64,000 nucleotides of DNA, taken from Asterochloris sp. CNOR1. Its lineage: Eukaryota > Chlorophyta > Trebouxiophyceae > Trebouxiales > Trebouxiaceae. The translations under genes were made by a program, and so were the position numbers. Shown here piece after piece: positions 1 to 12,805 of this stretch. A model generated the notes under the pieces. It was not told where the DNA came from, searched no databases, and saw only the letters and a list, made by a program, of their open reading frames with translations. Positions within the stretch are counted from its first letter, which is position 1. Each line of letters opens with the position of its first letter. Where the stretch lies: NCBI GenBank assembly GCA_963969365.1, contig OZ017750.1, positions 2,294,001-2,358,000 of the forward strand, written 5' to 3'.

Positions 1-3000
1 TTGCTAGCCGCGCTGAGGCAGACTGCGTTCTGCTCCGTGGTCCGGGGACACAGCGGCTGGGGGAGGGAGGGGAGGTGAGGGGCCCCTGCATGTCAACTGC
101 TGTGTGCAAGCAGGGAGTACAGGAGTCCTGCTTCCCTGCAGCACCTGTTATGAGCGGCATCTTACATGCGCTTGCCAGCCGTGCTCAGGAGGCTGCACAA
201 CCTGCCCCAAGTCTGTCGGGGCAGCCTCCGGCTCAGAGGTGGAGAAGGGCGCTGCCCTGAATGTGCTACATCGGCTCCAGCAAGAGTGCTGATCACCCAT
301 GGGCCCCTCTGTTGCAAGGGCACAGTCGCAGCCCCGCTGCGCGCGGCATGTGACCCTCTGCACAAGCCAGCTGTGCTCTGCTTCCATCTCGCCCCCCAGG
401 TGGAGGGCACGCAGGCTGTGCCCCAGAAGTGAATGCAGCACTACCAACCTTCTGAGCTCATTGCCGCTGCCCCATTCTCCCCGGCGCCTCACAGCAACCC
501 TTTTGTGACACCGCTATCCAAGGTGTGCCTTGACCACCTGCCGGTTGTGGCTGCAGGGCCCCTGAGCCTACAGACGTCTGGTGGGAGAACACTTCTGTCC
601 AGGGGCGGGCAGCAGCCAGGAAGCGCCTGGTGTCCGCAGGTGCCACCCTCCTGCTGCTGGTGATTGGAGGCATCCTCCAGTACTTCCTGTCCGTGGCCTC
701 GCAGCGGGAGCGCAACAAGCGCATCAGCTATGAGGTGGTGTCCCTCTGCGGCTGTGGCCACAGCACCCTGAGATGGCTGCACTGTGTGCGGTGATGCCCA
801 AATGCAGGGGCCGCCCTCACTTGGCCACAGCACCCCACGGCAATTGCCCCTGTGTGCCTTGCTTGCTCCCAGCGCTCGGCCACAAGGTGTGGTCCCTTGC
901 AGCGTACCCACAGCGACAGCATTGCTTGCGCTTTTGCCCAGTACAGCAGCTTTGATAGCTGCCTTTCACCCCTGGCTCATATGCTGCAACAACAGTGCAG
1001 AAGTTGCCCCCAACCAAGAGCAGCGCCTGTAGCTCATGCACATGGTGCCCATCTGCCAATCCTCTGCAGGTGGCCCAGGGCGATGACGTCAACACCAGCT
1101 ATGCCGACCTGTACATCATTGCAGCCCGCCAGCGCATCATCGCCCTCTTCAGTGGCATCTTCGTCGTCATCATGAACACAGCCATCACCATGGCTGTGAG
1201 GTACCTGTCCTTTTATGAGCGTTGGCACTCCCGTAGCGACCGCGAGAAGTGGCACGTCGTCAAGCTCAGCGTCTTCTACCTTGTCAACTCCTACCTCATC
1301 CCTGTGCTGGCCACCTCCCTCAGCGGCGCGCAGAACACCTGGTGAGGAGCGCAGGCAGGCTGTCGTGGCGCTGCCGGCTGTGGCATGCATGAAGCGGGCC
1401 TAGTGAAGCAGGGTCTGCCTGCGGTCTCAGCACACGCCCACGCTGGCCACCCCGGTGCGCGCAGAACAGCTGTGAAGAGCCCTGGTCTGATGCGATTAAC
1501 TGCGGTCTGTGAGCTGCATCCGCCAGCACCTGTCTGAGCGGCATGCAGAACACCTGGTGATACAGGAGTTATGCACTGCTGCCTGAAGCATGCAGAACAC
1601 CTGAGGTTGGGTTTGTGGGGCTGGCCACACCTGCCACCTGTCTCAGCAGCATGCAGAAGGACTGGTGGGTGATGCATCTCGTCTTCTGGATGCACATGCA
1701 GGCCACAGATACTTACAGGGTTGCCTTGGCTGTTCACATTGGCGTGCTCAAGCTGCTAGAAACACCGGGATGGCTGGATGCCAGCCTTGAAGAGCTTGCA
1801 GCTCCAGCGCCCTCATAGGTGCTCATGCAGCCCCGCTGTGCTGCTGCTGGTGCAGGTACGACAGGGGTGGTCTGATTGAGCAGGCCTTCTACATCCAGAT
1901 TGTGAATGCCATCGTCCCGGACCTCACAGATCTGCTCAACCCCTACCAGTTCGTACTGTACCACATCATGTCAAGGTGAGGCATTGCGCTCATTCTCAAG
2001 GCGCTTAGCCCCACAATTTGGCAGTAGCTGCTAGCTTTGGACTGCAACAATGCATTGCCTTCTGCACTGGTGCCTCCTTGCAGGACCTGTACCAAAGTTG
2101 TGACTGGCAGACTGTTACCGACTGACACACGCCCAGTCCCTGCCCACCTGTACTGAGAAGGCATGTCGCAACCTTTGGTATGGCTGACAACTTCAGGCTG
2201 CTGGGGCTGGACTGCATCACCCACCAGAAGCTTTGAGCAGTCAAAGTGTCCCCCTACTGTCCATACCCCCTGGGACCCTGTTGACCAGCTGTAGCGCTAT
2301 GCTCTGGGCAAGTGGGCCAGCCTGTGTGCAGGTTTGCCTGCACCCAGAAGATGGTGGACCAGCTGATGGCTCCACAAGAATTCCTGCTGTCTGAGCGCTA
2401 CGCTGCAGCCGTGAAGACGCTGGGTCTCGCACTGTTCTTCATGCCGGTCCTCCCCATCAGCATCATCATTGCATTCTGCGGTGAGTCCGCACTGCTGCTG
2501 GCTTCACTGTATGTCACTACTGGAATCTTCACAAACTCATGCCTGCACTGCCCAGCAGCAGTTCCACCACCTTTGCGGTGTGTGTGTGTTGTCCGATGAC
2601 CTATCCTTGTGGGTGAGGCCAAGCTGCCCCTCCTGAATTGTTGACGTGGGCCTCATGGCAGCTTTGAGCACACTGCTCCACCCAGCGGTTCTTCTGCCTG
2701 CCTGTCAGCATCAAAGAGCTGCTGTGCAGCTTGGCTTGCTCACCAAGTTTTAGCTCAATGTGGTGGCATTTGTCGGCCATATGGCCTGTGGTGCTGCAGG
2801 GGTGCTCAGCCCATGCAGAACACTGCAGTCGCTGACTCATGTGAAACTGACTTGCTGCTCGTCATCTGGCCTGACGCCCTGAAAGTTGCTGCTCCGCTGA
2901 CCTACATGTGCCTGTTCCACAGGCCTAGCCTCCGGCGACGTAGTGGTCAGATCCTCTGCCCTGCGAACATGACTTGCTGGTGCTTTACTCTGACCTCTGC

Positions 3001-4761
3001 AGGGAGCTGTAAAGCTGACAGGTGCATGCTGCTGCAGGCCTGACTTTCAGCTGGTGGGTGCAAGGCTTCCACTGCTCTGTAGAAGTTCAAGCAGCCAATC
3101 TCTGCTTGAAGCTGCAAGGCTACACTGCTGTGCTGTCCTGCATGTCCAACATTCAACCACTGAGTATTTGTGCCCAGTATTGTATATTGTGCGTAGATGA
3201 CAAGTTGTTTCATGAATGTACCCTCTGCATGCTGCTGCAGGGCTGACCTTCAGCTATTGGGTGGACAAGTTCATTGCCCTGCGCAAGTGCCAGAAGCCCT
3301 ACGCCCTGGCTGAGGAGGTCACCTACTCCATCAACATCCTTGTGCGCCTGCTGCCTTTTGTCCAGAACATCATCATGTACAAGCTCTACTTCCAGGTGAG
3401 CGCAGCTCAGCATGTCCTGCGCACTTGATATGGTGTGGAATGCATCGCCTGGCTGAGTCCTGCTTACAAAATCCAGCTTGCTGACCGCGCAGTACGCAGC
3501 TGAGCAAACTGCATACTGGACAACATTGGGCAGCACCTCTGCATGGCAGCCATGCCCCAGGCACCTACCCCATGTTCCAATCAGCCTGCTATCTTGTTTG
3601 ACTTGGACGGCTGATGAGCGCAGTAGCGGTGACAAGCGCTATGTATTGTGACTTGCCAGCACTGAACACACTGATGCTGGCGTGCTGTGATGCTGCAGGA
3701 ACATCCACACATAGGTGCTGTCTTCTGGGCCAGCATGGCTCTCTGGCTGCTGGCTGCAAGCGCCCCCTTCAAGCGCTTCATGGTGCTGGCCAAGTCCCAC
3801 CCAGATGTGAGCCGTTCACCATCATTTGAGACATTGTGTGAGAGCAGGGTGTGGCTCATGTTGGGCAGACAGTGCGCAGGAGTGCTGGCGGGATGCCCTT
3901 GCTGCAAGCATGCTGATCAGGGGCTGCTGTGGGGAGACGAGTGCAGCTTCCTGTCACATGCACAGGCCTCCTCATGGTGTCCCTTGCCAACTGCAGGCTG
4001 CAGACTCTAGGTTCTGTCATGAGGCATGTTGCGCAAGCCCCTGCTGCAGCTGTGGGGCTGATACTGCAAGCTCACTGATGACAGCTGCTGCTGCAGGCCC
4101 CCTTCTCTGGGCTGTCCTTTGTAGACACCATCTACAAGGCTGCCAGGCAGGCCCATGCAGGAGATGTGCTCACAAAGTCACCTCCCCTGGGCCCATCCAA
4201 AGACCCTAGCAAGGAGCTGGAGGCACCTGCCTGGGTGGAATTGTATGTCCCAAAGGTCTGCAGCTCTGCAGCCTGCATCCTTCCCTTTCCCAACTCTGCC
4301 TTGTTCTGCTGTTTGCCTTGGCAGCTCTGAGCTTGGTGAGCGCATGCGGTGCCTGGCAGCTCTGCAGGACTTGACTTGCTGAAAGCGGCAATGCTCTCAC
4401 CGTTATCGCCTCCGCTGACTGAGCAGCAGATTCCAGCTTGACATTAGTCAGACCCTGTGACACACGCTGTATGGGCCTGCAGGTCCCCAATGTCTGCTCT
4501 GATGCCTTCAAGCATGAGGTGGAAGCTAACTTCTCAATTCAGCCTGACCAGATACATCCTCACAGCGAGGTGCTGCTGGAGGGCCAGCGCCTTGACTGTG
4601 GAGCAGAGGCAGCACGGCCACCAGCTTCGGTGCTGACCAGGGGGGATTCCCCCATTTCTGCAGCTCCACTGCCTCCTGAGTGGAATAGTCGGGGGATGGT
4701 GTCGGGTGGAGTGGCTCTTGTGCATATTAGCCATCCGGCAGCTGACAGTCAGACAGTTTAG
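1..4761 (+). CDS. OSCA/CSC1/TMEM63-type (DUF221) mechanosensitive cation channel, 3' part
   Basis: Polytopic membrane channel of the hyperosmolality/mechanically gated OSCA-TMEM63 family. The clearest exon starts at 557 and reads APEPTDVWWEN. This matches the family hallmark (AP.P.DI.WEN) that joins the cytosolic domain to the 7-TM core, and a hydrophobic helix follows. Later exons in consistent phase are about 557-734, 1070-1341, 1856-1975, 2332-2480, 3241-3395, 3699-3806, 4097-4255 and 4483-4761 (stop). They carry the helices FSGIFVVIMNTAITMAV and LGLALFFMPVLPISIIIAF and the family-like segment YWVDKFIALRKCQKP. The last two exons are a hydrophilic C-terminal tail. Upstream of 557 the reading frame is not clear; the N-terminal helices and most of the cytosolic domain lie before or at the window edge. 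The family call is strong. The donors at 735 (GTGGTG) and 4256 (GTCTGC) are weak and need transcript support. Confidence 0.85.
1490..1680 (+). repeat. Intronic degenerate copies of the preceding exon end
   Basis: The exon that ends at 1341 closes with CAGCGGCGCGCAGAACACCT before its GTGAGG donor. Near-copies follow inside the next intron: around 1538-1560 (GCGGCATGCAGAACACCTGG followed by TGA), around 1587-1602 (GCATGCAGAACACCTG) and around 1641-1670 (CAGCAGCATGCAGAAGGACT). They look like tandem duplications of an exon-intron boundary that now decay in the intron. Confidence 0.7.
3022..3068 (+). repeat. Intronic decayed copy of the next exon's acceptor
   Basis: The segment TGCATGCTGCTGCAGGCCTG followed by ACTTTCAGCTGGTGGGTG copies the true acceptor and exon start at about 3226-3262, which has GGCTGACCTTCAGCTATTGG at the same place. 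The copy still has a usable-looking TGCAG acceptor. It would not continue into the conserved DKFIALRKC reading, so it is probably a decoy acceptor or a relic. Confidence 0.65.
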
Positions 4762-5579
4762 TTCAACAAGACGTCGGTTGCATCAAGTCTAGCCAGCCTG
4801 GTGTTTTGAACAGCAGGTCCCTCTTTCTGGATGCAGTCATGAGTACACAAGGTCAGAGGAAGCAGGAATGTCAGGCAGAGCAATGTAGTTGATTGTGAGC
4901 ATGTCAGTCTTGCAAGCCTCCACAGTCAGTTCCAGATGTATGATCTTGCAAAGCACTTTGCACAACCTCAATGCCTTCAGATGTCCGAAGGAGATATGGC
5001 GCAGCAACAGCACTCAGTGGCTCAATGTTTCTGGCAGCTCTGCCTGGGCACTAGGCTCCCAGGTGGCAACTGGACGAACAAGCGGTGGAACACATGGTTG
5101 TGAGGCGAGGGGAGCCATGCTGACCATGTCAAGAGGGGCAGACTCCAGCATGATGCACCACTCACTAGGATAGCTGGAAGGTTCAAGGTGCCACAGAAAA
5201 ATTCTCCTCTCTGGAAGGACCTTCTACCTGAGATGTAGATCAAGCAGAACTGTTGAAGTAGCGACTTATGTATCCAGGCCCATTGCCACTCACACCTCAG
5301 AGCAAAGTTGCATAACTCACATCTTGAGGACCCAGCAGTCACTTGAATGTGAAGCAACCACTCAAAGAGCATTGCAGTCCACCTGGCTGTACATGCACAC
5401 AAAAGAAACCTTCACCCCGGATCCTTCTTCTTGGGGCCCTGAACGTCCTGAACAAAGGTCATGATTGGCAAGCACTCTAAGGCTGCTGCAGGGAGGAAGT
5501 CCATATTTAGATCCTCCCTTTCTCGCAATCGCAAACTTTCTAAAAGGTAGTCTATTTGCCAGAACGCACCGCATTCAGC
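4762..5579. other. Intergenic region between two same-strand genes
   Basis: About 0.8 kb between the stop of the OSCA-like gene and the ATG of the light-harvesting-like gene. It should hold the 3' UTR of the first and the promoter and 5' UTR of the second. I see no coding segment with family resemblance on either strand and no clear promoter motif. Confidence 0.5.
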
Positions 5580-6878
5580 ATGCAGCAGCACTTCTGCAGA
5601 GGCTCACTGGGAACTCTGCCACTGGCAAGAGGGGTCCGGCTCAGCTCCAGCCACGTCACTACTCGTCAAGTTGTGGCAGCGTCCCTCCCACGGACTACTG
5701 AGCAGGCTCCTGAGGCCTTCAGGAGGAAGTCAGTGATCCAGCTGATAGCTGCTAATGTAGAGCTAAATGTGAGCCCTCCATCAACTTGGTGACCTGCTTG
5801 ATCCTCGCTGTTCTCTTCTGATCTTTGCAGAAGGCCACCTCGTCTTCCTGCTGAAGTTTGTCTGACAAGGAAAGGCATACAGTCACAGCGGGTAACATGC
5901 TGCCCCTGCTATCTGCAGGCTTCAGTGGGCAGATTCGAGATCATTGCTGGCAGAAGTGCAATGGTGAGTTGAGCAGGATCACTGCTGTTAAAACATGGAG
6001 CCATCGGCTGGCACCATGTTGGGGCATTGCACTGCCATTCAGTACTGGCCACTTTTCAGCTTTGCATCGTCCTTCCTGCTCACCACATCCTGCTTTGCCT
6101 GCAGATTGGCTTTGCAGTGGCAGTGGCAGCAGAGGCCTTCACGCCTGCCAACGGCCTCTTTGGCAGATTTTCAAACCAGGACCTGGAGCTGTTTGGGGCT
6201 CTGGCGCTGGGCCTGATCTCTTGCTCAGCCAGTCTGGCTGCCATGAGCACCCGCAAACTGGGTCTCAAGCTCCAAGAGGCTGTTTTCACCTCGATGACAG
6301 CCATTGCCAGGTCGCAGGGGGCCCTCACCAATGGGCCTGTCGTGGATGACGCAGGTGGGTTCTGCAATGCTTACAGGCATCCACTTTCCGCTGCTGTGCG
6401 CTGTGTGCAAGGTTGATGCGTGGCCACAGCCTTTGTTGGTGCAAAAGTTCACTAGAGTGCTCGACTCTGTGTAAGTCATTCAGAAGGCTGCACCATGTGT
6501 CAGCTGGTTCTGTGGGTGCTAGACATGGTACTAGACAGTCTTGTTCGACTGCATGTAAGGGATTGGGGCTGCCTATGGGGGTGCTGCTGTACTGCATCAT
6601 CCAGAAAGCAATCTTCCCAGCCTTTTTTTGCTGCTGGCAGCTGGCCTGCACCTGGTGTGAGCAGTCAACCTGACCACCACACGTCAGTGCCTGCCTGTGG
6701 TACGGCAATTTCCCGCCTGACAGAACCAGGTGGCCTTACAATGAGGAGCTTGCTACTCCTGCGCAGTGCAAGCAGCTGGTCTGAACAGCACATCTCCTGT
6801 GCAGTGGACTACGTACTGGCAGAGGTCTTCAACAACGGCATGGTGCAGGGAAGCCTTGTGAACGACGAGTTCCTCTGA
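5580..6878 (+). CDS. Light-harvesting-like (LHC/ELIP superfamily) chloroplast protein
   Basis: Predicted thylakoid protein of about 182 residues. Four exons join in phase: 5580-5756, 5919-5963, 6105-6354 and 6805-6878 (TGA). Exon 1 starts at a true ATG and encodes a Ser/Arg/Val-rich N-terminus of the kind used as a plastid transit peptide, including a VVAAS stretch. Exons 2 and 3 join to read EIIAGRSAMIGFAVAVAAE, which is the chlorophyll-binding helix pattern E..xGR.AM.GF of the LHC/ELIP/SEP/PsbS superfamily. A second hydrophobic segment follows (LFGALALGLISCSASLAAM). The position that is usually Asn or His, a chlorophyll ligand, is Ala here. The C-terminus ends in VNDEFL. The subfamily (ELIP, SEP, LIL or PsbS-like) cannot be fixed by eye. 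It converges on the NOM1 homologue across about 260 bp. Confidence 0.75.
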
Positions 6879-7137
6879 GAGGCATTTATTGACTCAGCTC
6901 TCGTGTATCATGCTAGCACCTCACTACAGCTTCAGATAGAGCAGAGTGAGCTTATATGTGGTTGTACCATAGCCTGCCACATGTACCATGGCCTGCCAAG
7001 CTTGCGATTTTGCCATACCTGTGCACCTTGCATGGCAAACATGTCATGCTCTTGGCTCTGGTAATATTGACTTTGTTGCACCCATTTTGTTCATTTCCAT
7101 GAAAGCTCAAAACAACTTGTGAGCTTCAGAGCAAGCA

Positions 7138-10100
7138 TCATGTTCTGCGCAGAGCACGTTGAGCCAAAGTGAAAGCCGGAAGCAGCCTTGTGTCCTTAGC
7201 TGCAAGCCAGGGTCTGACGGTGTGATGCAGGAAGGACTTGACTGAGGTGCAAAACTCATGCAAGACCTCCTGAGCTGCCACGCGTGCAAAGATGGCCACC
7301 ACTGTATCGGTGTCTTTAGGTGCTTGCAGTAGAGTGTGAAAGCAAACCCGCCACAGCAGGACCTCCTGTGCAGGCATTGCCTCAGCAAAGTGCCCTACTT
7401 TGGCGACGGCCAAAGACAAGTTGAAGCTCGCGATGAGGTGCCCAGTCAGCTTGGACAGGTTTGTGATGCGCCTGACATCAAAATCAGTCACCTGCAACCA
7501 GCAGGACCAGGTTCAACATGCCACAGCATCGCACACAAGCATCATTCAGCAAACTCTGAAAGTGCTGGAAAAGAAGTGCACATGCTCAGGTCATTCATGT
7601 GCTGAATATGAGCGGCTGCATCCAGCAGCACTGGTAGGCAGGCCCATACAGAGTGCCTGCTGGGCATGCACTGCATATGCTCACGGCAAACGTGCGCTGC
7701 CTACCTGCACGGCCCAGCTGCATTATGGTCACTCTGGAGATGCTGGCGCCGATCAGCAGACGCTGCAAGGCTGCTGACTCTAAACAACATGTGCTCAGGG
7801 AAACAAGAAGACACAGCTAACCTGCTTGATCTGGTCCCACAGGCAGTACTGCAGCGTAACCCTGTGGCTCTTGCTGGCATCTGTCAGGCGCCCCAAGACC
7901 AGGTGGTAGTATGGATTGTACACCTGTTCCTGAAGGCTGCAGTCCACTGTGACGCGCACAATCTCGCGCTCAGCTTCTCCCTGCACAAGCACAGCAATTG
8001 GAACACTAAGAATTCTCCTGTAGAGCATGTCATTGTGGGTCGCCTGAGTCTGCGCTCAGCCTGCCCTGCAGGCAGGTGCACAGCAGGATGCACACGGGCT
8101 CAAGGCACCGCATGTCCTACACATGACAGGTCCCGAGCACCAGGCACCCTGAGCACATTCCAAAGTCAGCAGGTCACAAAACACTCCGAAGAGGTACGGC
8201 AGACAGAGGAGGCAGCCCTATCACACGTCAGCACAGCAGCATGTTTGAGCTGTCCAGATGTAGGCAGACAGCACCTGTCACGCGCACCATGTTCAGCAGC
8301 AGGCAGGCCACCACCCACCTTGAGTGGCAGGCGCAGGAGGCGCTCTGAGGCATCCACGTAGTCATCACTGCCCATGACTACGCAGAACACGGCGCGCCGC
8401 GTGTCGGTGCTCATACGTTGACCGGCTGCCAGGCGCAGCAGCTCTGCCTCCCCTGGGCCGCCCTCTGCCCTGATGGCAGCCAGCACTGCTGCTGGTGTGC
8501 CAGCTGGAGCCTGCTGGGCAGCACCCTGCAGGTCGGCGGCTGTCGGGATCCACCACTGGCCCTGCAGGCAGGTCGAGCATCAGTGCAGGGCGGCAGGCAG
8601 CCATGGCTGAGGGGTCTGCCTGGGAGCTGTGCCTGCTGCCACTGGGGCCGCTGGCAGGCCAGGCAGGTTGGACTCAGGTGCCGGAAGTGCCCGCGGCCGT
8701 CAGGCGACCCCAGGACGGCATGGCGGGGGCCAGGAGCCCGCTGCCTGCCAAGACTGGTCTGAGAGACCCATCATCTGGCTGGTCCTGCAGACCCACTGAC
8801 TGCAGGCTGCTGCAGCCAGCCATCGGACGACTCTGCGAGGGTTACTGGCAGGGCTCCCTCTTGAGCACAGTGCTGCAACTCAGGCAGGAGCACCCAGGTG
8901 TTGGTCTGCCACGAGAAGGACAGCAGCAGCCCAATGTTGGGCTCACCTTCTCACCGCCCTCCAGCAAGCGCTGCCAGGTGAGTGGCGGCACCTGCACAGC
9001 CGCCACGCCAGCCCCCTTCAGCCACTTGTGGGCCTCAGGTGCCAGCACGTGCTGCTGCCCGCTGACTCGGCGGTGGCGCTTGTTGTTCTTGATGTCCAGA
9101 ACGAGGCCCAGCATCACCTCTGCACGGCTGGTCATGCCGCCGTCTGCCCGCGCGGCTGCCGCCCGGGCGTGCACTGCCAGCACAAACTCCTGCAGTGCGA
9201 CGACCGGATGCATCTGTGGCCCAGTGCTGGACATTTTGGCCTGCAGTGCCCAGCGCCAGCACAGAACCCAGTGGGCAGGCCAGACCTGCTCGGAGGCCAG
9301 CAATGGTGATGGCGAAGCAGCAGGCGCTGTCATGCAATACAGCTGGCGCCGGCTCTGTGGTGCGAGGTGTACAGCAGATGACAGCAGCATGTGCCTAGAC
9401 AAGATGGGATGTCTCTACATGCTCGGCTCCGGCCGCTACGTGCAGCCCAGATGGGACAGACAGGCGCCATATGGCCACATCAGCCTTGACATGCAGCTGA
9501 TAGCGCTCAAGCCGGTCATGAAGGCGCCACCATGGCCCCAACAGCACTTGTACCAGGCAAAGGGCACACCTTCATGGCTGCGGGGTCATCAGAGCGCAGC
9601 TGCATGCCGCAGTTCTGCAGCAGGACCATCATCATGGCCACGTCATTCTCCTCAAGCCTGCACAGTGCGACATTGGCAGCGTGACAATGGGAGCAGGGGA
9701 CTCAGATGCATGCAGGCTGCAAGGAGCTTCAAACCATCATAGGTACTGGTGCGCCCTGCCGGGGACCCCTCAGGGCTCAGGCTCACATACTGTGCCAGAC
9801 ATTTTCCTAGCCTGCCCAGCGGCCCTGCCACATCTGCATCAATCTTACAGCAAAGCATCGCTGCAGTCAGCTGGGCAGAGGCCCCACGTTTCCAGGCGCG
9901 CTACTTCCAGAGCACACACAGCAGATGCAGCCAGGCAGCACCTTCTCGCCCTCAGCAGTCAGCACCATAGCAAGCAGCTGCCACCCTCCCCCCTCCCGCC
10001 TTGTGCTAGATGTGCTGGTGCACACTGACGGTACTGCATGCAGCACCCCACATGGCTGCTGCAGCCGGCAGCAACGCCTGCAGTGCCAACGCGTATCACC

Positions 10101-12805
10101 TGCTGGTCAGGTGGGCCAACAGGCTGTACATTGTGGCAGCCTGCACCAGCCCACAGGTGAACATGTGGGCCACCAGCCCCGCCAGGTTCATGCAGGCCAG
10201 CCCATTCTCTGCCGCCTTTGCCTCCTCAAGCTGAGCGGCCCCAGCAGCGGCAAAGTTGGCACCCACAGACTGCTGGCCGGAGGTGGCTGCCAGTCCTGCC
10301 ATGAATGCTGAAGAGACTGCATTGAAGCGGTCTGACGCGCGTGGCCCTTCTGCTGCTGCCTGCAGTCGTCAGGAGAGCTGCTCAGCGCACACTGCCCAAG
10401 GCAGGGCTGTAGAGCAGGTGCGGTCTGCAGACAGGAGCCCCCCCTGATGGCCAAGGTGACATACCCAGGTGAGTACTAAGCTGAGAAGCCTGAAGGGGAA
10501 GGACTTACAGCATCCTCAAAGCAGGCAGACAGCACAACAGCAGATACGCCTGACACAGAGTCGGGTGAGGGTCAGAAAGGTGGCAGGACCAGGGTCCTAA
10601 TCTCACTGCAAGGATCTCTGCTGTGGCTGCCTCTGCCACCATGCGCAGGCCATGCTGGTGGGCCAGCTCCACACACTGCCCAGCAATGTCCTGCAGGGCA
10701 GCCAGGGCTGCAATGGGAGAGCTGCATTAAGCCAGCAGAGAACTTTGGGGTCAGTGCAGCATCAGTGGCACGTTTCACGCTTCAAGCACTGGGTGCAGAG
10801 CATGCGGGCTGGCTGACAGCAGCTTGTACAGCCATGCGCTTCGATTGCAGCGCCTGCAGTGCTCTCTGCTGGTGAGATGCCACGGCCCTCCTTTGTAAGC
10901 CAGGCGCTCGGCATTTGGCGCAGCCACAGGGCTCTGCCGAGCCCACTACACCTGCATGTTCTCCTCAGTGAGCCTGTTGAGCAGGCCACGCAAGCGCCGA
11001 TGGACGCGCTCCAGGGCATCACTCTCGCCCGCGGCAGTGTCTGGCGCTGCCCTGGAACGACCCCGTTTCCAGGCACCTGCACACAGTGAGCAGCAAATGG
11101 CGAGGCAGCTGCAGAGGATGCATCCTGCTGCAGGCAGCAGCATGCCTGGCAGCAGCTCTGCGCAGACATCCAGGGCCTGCCGCGGTTTGCAGCTGCAAGA
11201 CTGACAGCTCCAAACATGCTTGTCAGGTTGCAGTGCACCCACCTTGAGCCTTGAGCGGCTCTGCTGGCACCTCATCATTGCTGTTGCTGGAACCCCCACC
11301 CCTCTTGTGCAGAAGTCGCTCCAGGGCAGTGATCTGTGGCAGTGGCTTCCGGCCCTGCCGTGCCTCAGCAGGCAGCTCGCCCTCTGTTAGGTCACTCTGC
11401 AGAGGGGCTGCCATGCCCTCCTCATCGCTGCTGCTGTCACCCCCAAACAAGGAGTCGTCGCTGCCTGAGTCTGATCCCTGTGCGTCCCCTCCTGAGCTGG
11501 CCTCCCGGCTGTCCCAATCTGAAACCTCTGCCTCAGCAGCTGCTGCACGCTGTTCTTGGGCCAGCTTGCCCTGACTAGCAGCAGTGATGCCTGCAGCACC
11601 CAGCAGGTGGCCATGTCTGGCTGTGCAGCTCATTGCTCAGGCGGCAGCAAGGTTGCCACCTGGGCAGCAAGCAGCAGCAGCAAAGGGCTGTGAGCGAGCT
11701 GACATGCACAAGGGCTGTCTGCGTCGAGGCAGGAGGCTCCAAACCCTGCCTCAAGCATCACGCCTCACAACTTTGCTGGGCTCACTGGGAAGGACACAAG
11801 CTCCACTACTATGACTTGGCTTCATGCTAAACACCAGTCTGCCAAGCTCAGCTTGCAACAGCAAGTTGCCTCACTCACCTTGCAACATCAAGATGCCTCA
11901 CACCAGTCATGTTGGGCTGACCAGAGAGACAGAAGGCTCCATTCTTCCAGCGTTTACATCATGCTTTGACACTAACTGGCGGGCTCACCCTTGAAGAGGC
12001 GGTCCAGCCCGTCCTCAGGTCCCGCAACACTTTCTGTACTCTTCAGCTTCAGCTTCTTGGCCAGGCGCTGCTGCAACACCAGGTCTGCAGCAAAGGCCTC
12101 AGCAGAGACACCCTGCAGGGCATGAAGTGGGTATGTTTGACCTAGGCCACGCTGGCTGGCAGGCGGCTGCAAGCCTTGCCTCGCTGCAGTTCTGCCTGAA
12201 TCCCTACAGACCAGCTTACATAGCAGGCATGCAGGGCGTGCACCGCAAGGGACGGCTGTTCAGCCTGGTTCCTGACATTCAGCACCTGCGGATAGCAATG
12301 CATGAGATGCTGACCTGCCCGCTGGGAAGGGTGTCAAAGAACATTGTTTTGCTGGATTGGGGAGCTCTGGGCTCTGCAGGAGCCGCCGGCGTGGCCTGCT
12401 GCCGCCGAGGGGCCAAGGTACTGGGCTGTGCTGGGGTGGAGGGCTTGATCTTGGTTTGCTTCCTTGCGCTGGCGGTAGGAAGCTCATCCTCTGCCTGTGA
12501 ACAGACAGAGGCTGTACAGTTCCTGAGTTGGAGCCAGTCCTGGCTTGCAAAGGAGCAAGTGTATGCAGACGCTCAAGCATACATCTGACCTGCCGCTTGC
12601 GCGCATGCTTGCCAGGGGCATCAGGCTTCGTTGTGATGCTATGCTGCTGTTTGGGCTGTCGTCTGGCTGCCTTCCTGCGGGCTTTCCTGTCCTTCAGAGC
12701 GTAAGCCTTGCCGCCTCCAGTGAAGCGACCTGACTGCTCCTCCAAGCCCAGCTGGGCCTGCAGCTTGTTGGGCAGAGCCGGCTTCACCTTTGTTCTCGGT
12801 GGCAT
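7138..12805 (-). CDS. NOM1/SGD1 homologue: nucleolar MIF4G and MA3 domain protein
   Basis: Nucleolar factor needed in yeast and animals for 18S rRNA maturation and 40S subunit assembly; it recruits the DEAH helicase Dhr1/eIF4A-type partners. The ATG is at 12805-12803. Exon 1 (12805-12590) is a basic N-terminus beginning MPPRTKVKPALPNKLQ. Further exons carry RLAKKLKLKSTES (about 12.1-12.0 kb), an acidic Ser/Asp/Glu tract (11.6-11.25 kb) and RLRGLLNRLTEENMQ (about 11.0 kb). MIF4G segments follow between about 10.7 and 9.0 kb, including NDVAMMMVLLQNCGMQLR and MLGLVLDIKNNKRHR. The MA3 region begins RMSTDTRRAVFCVVMGSDDY (about 8.4 kb) and continues with CSLQEQVYNPYYHLVLGRL (about 7.9 kb). The last exon runs 7491-7138 with a TGA stop. 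Order and content match the whole family. One MIF4G exon around 10.7-10.9 kb is unclear. Confidence 0.93.

Noticed and set aside
150-432. Short plus-strand ORFs before the first clear OSCA exon
   Set aside because: Three overlapping frames are open and none matches the family's cytosolic domain convincingly, so no exon was called.
8495-9742. 415-codon plus-strand ORF
   Set aside because: It lies antisense to clear NOM1-homologue MIF4G/MA3 exons and runs across their introns. Its translation has no recognisable domain.
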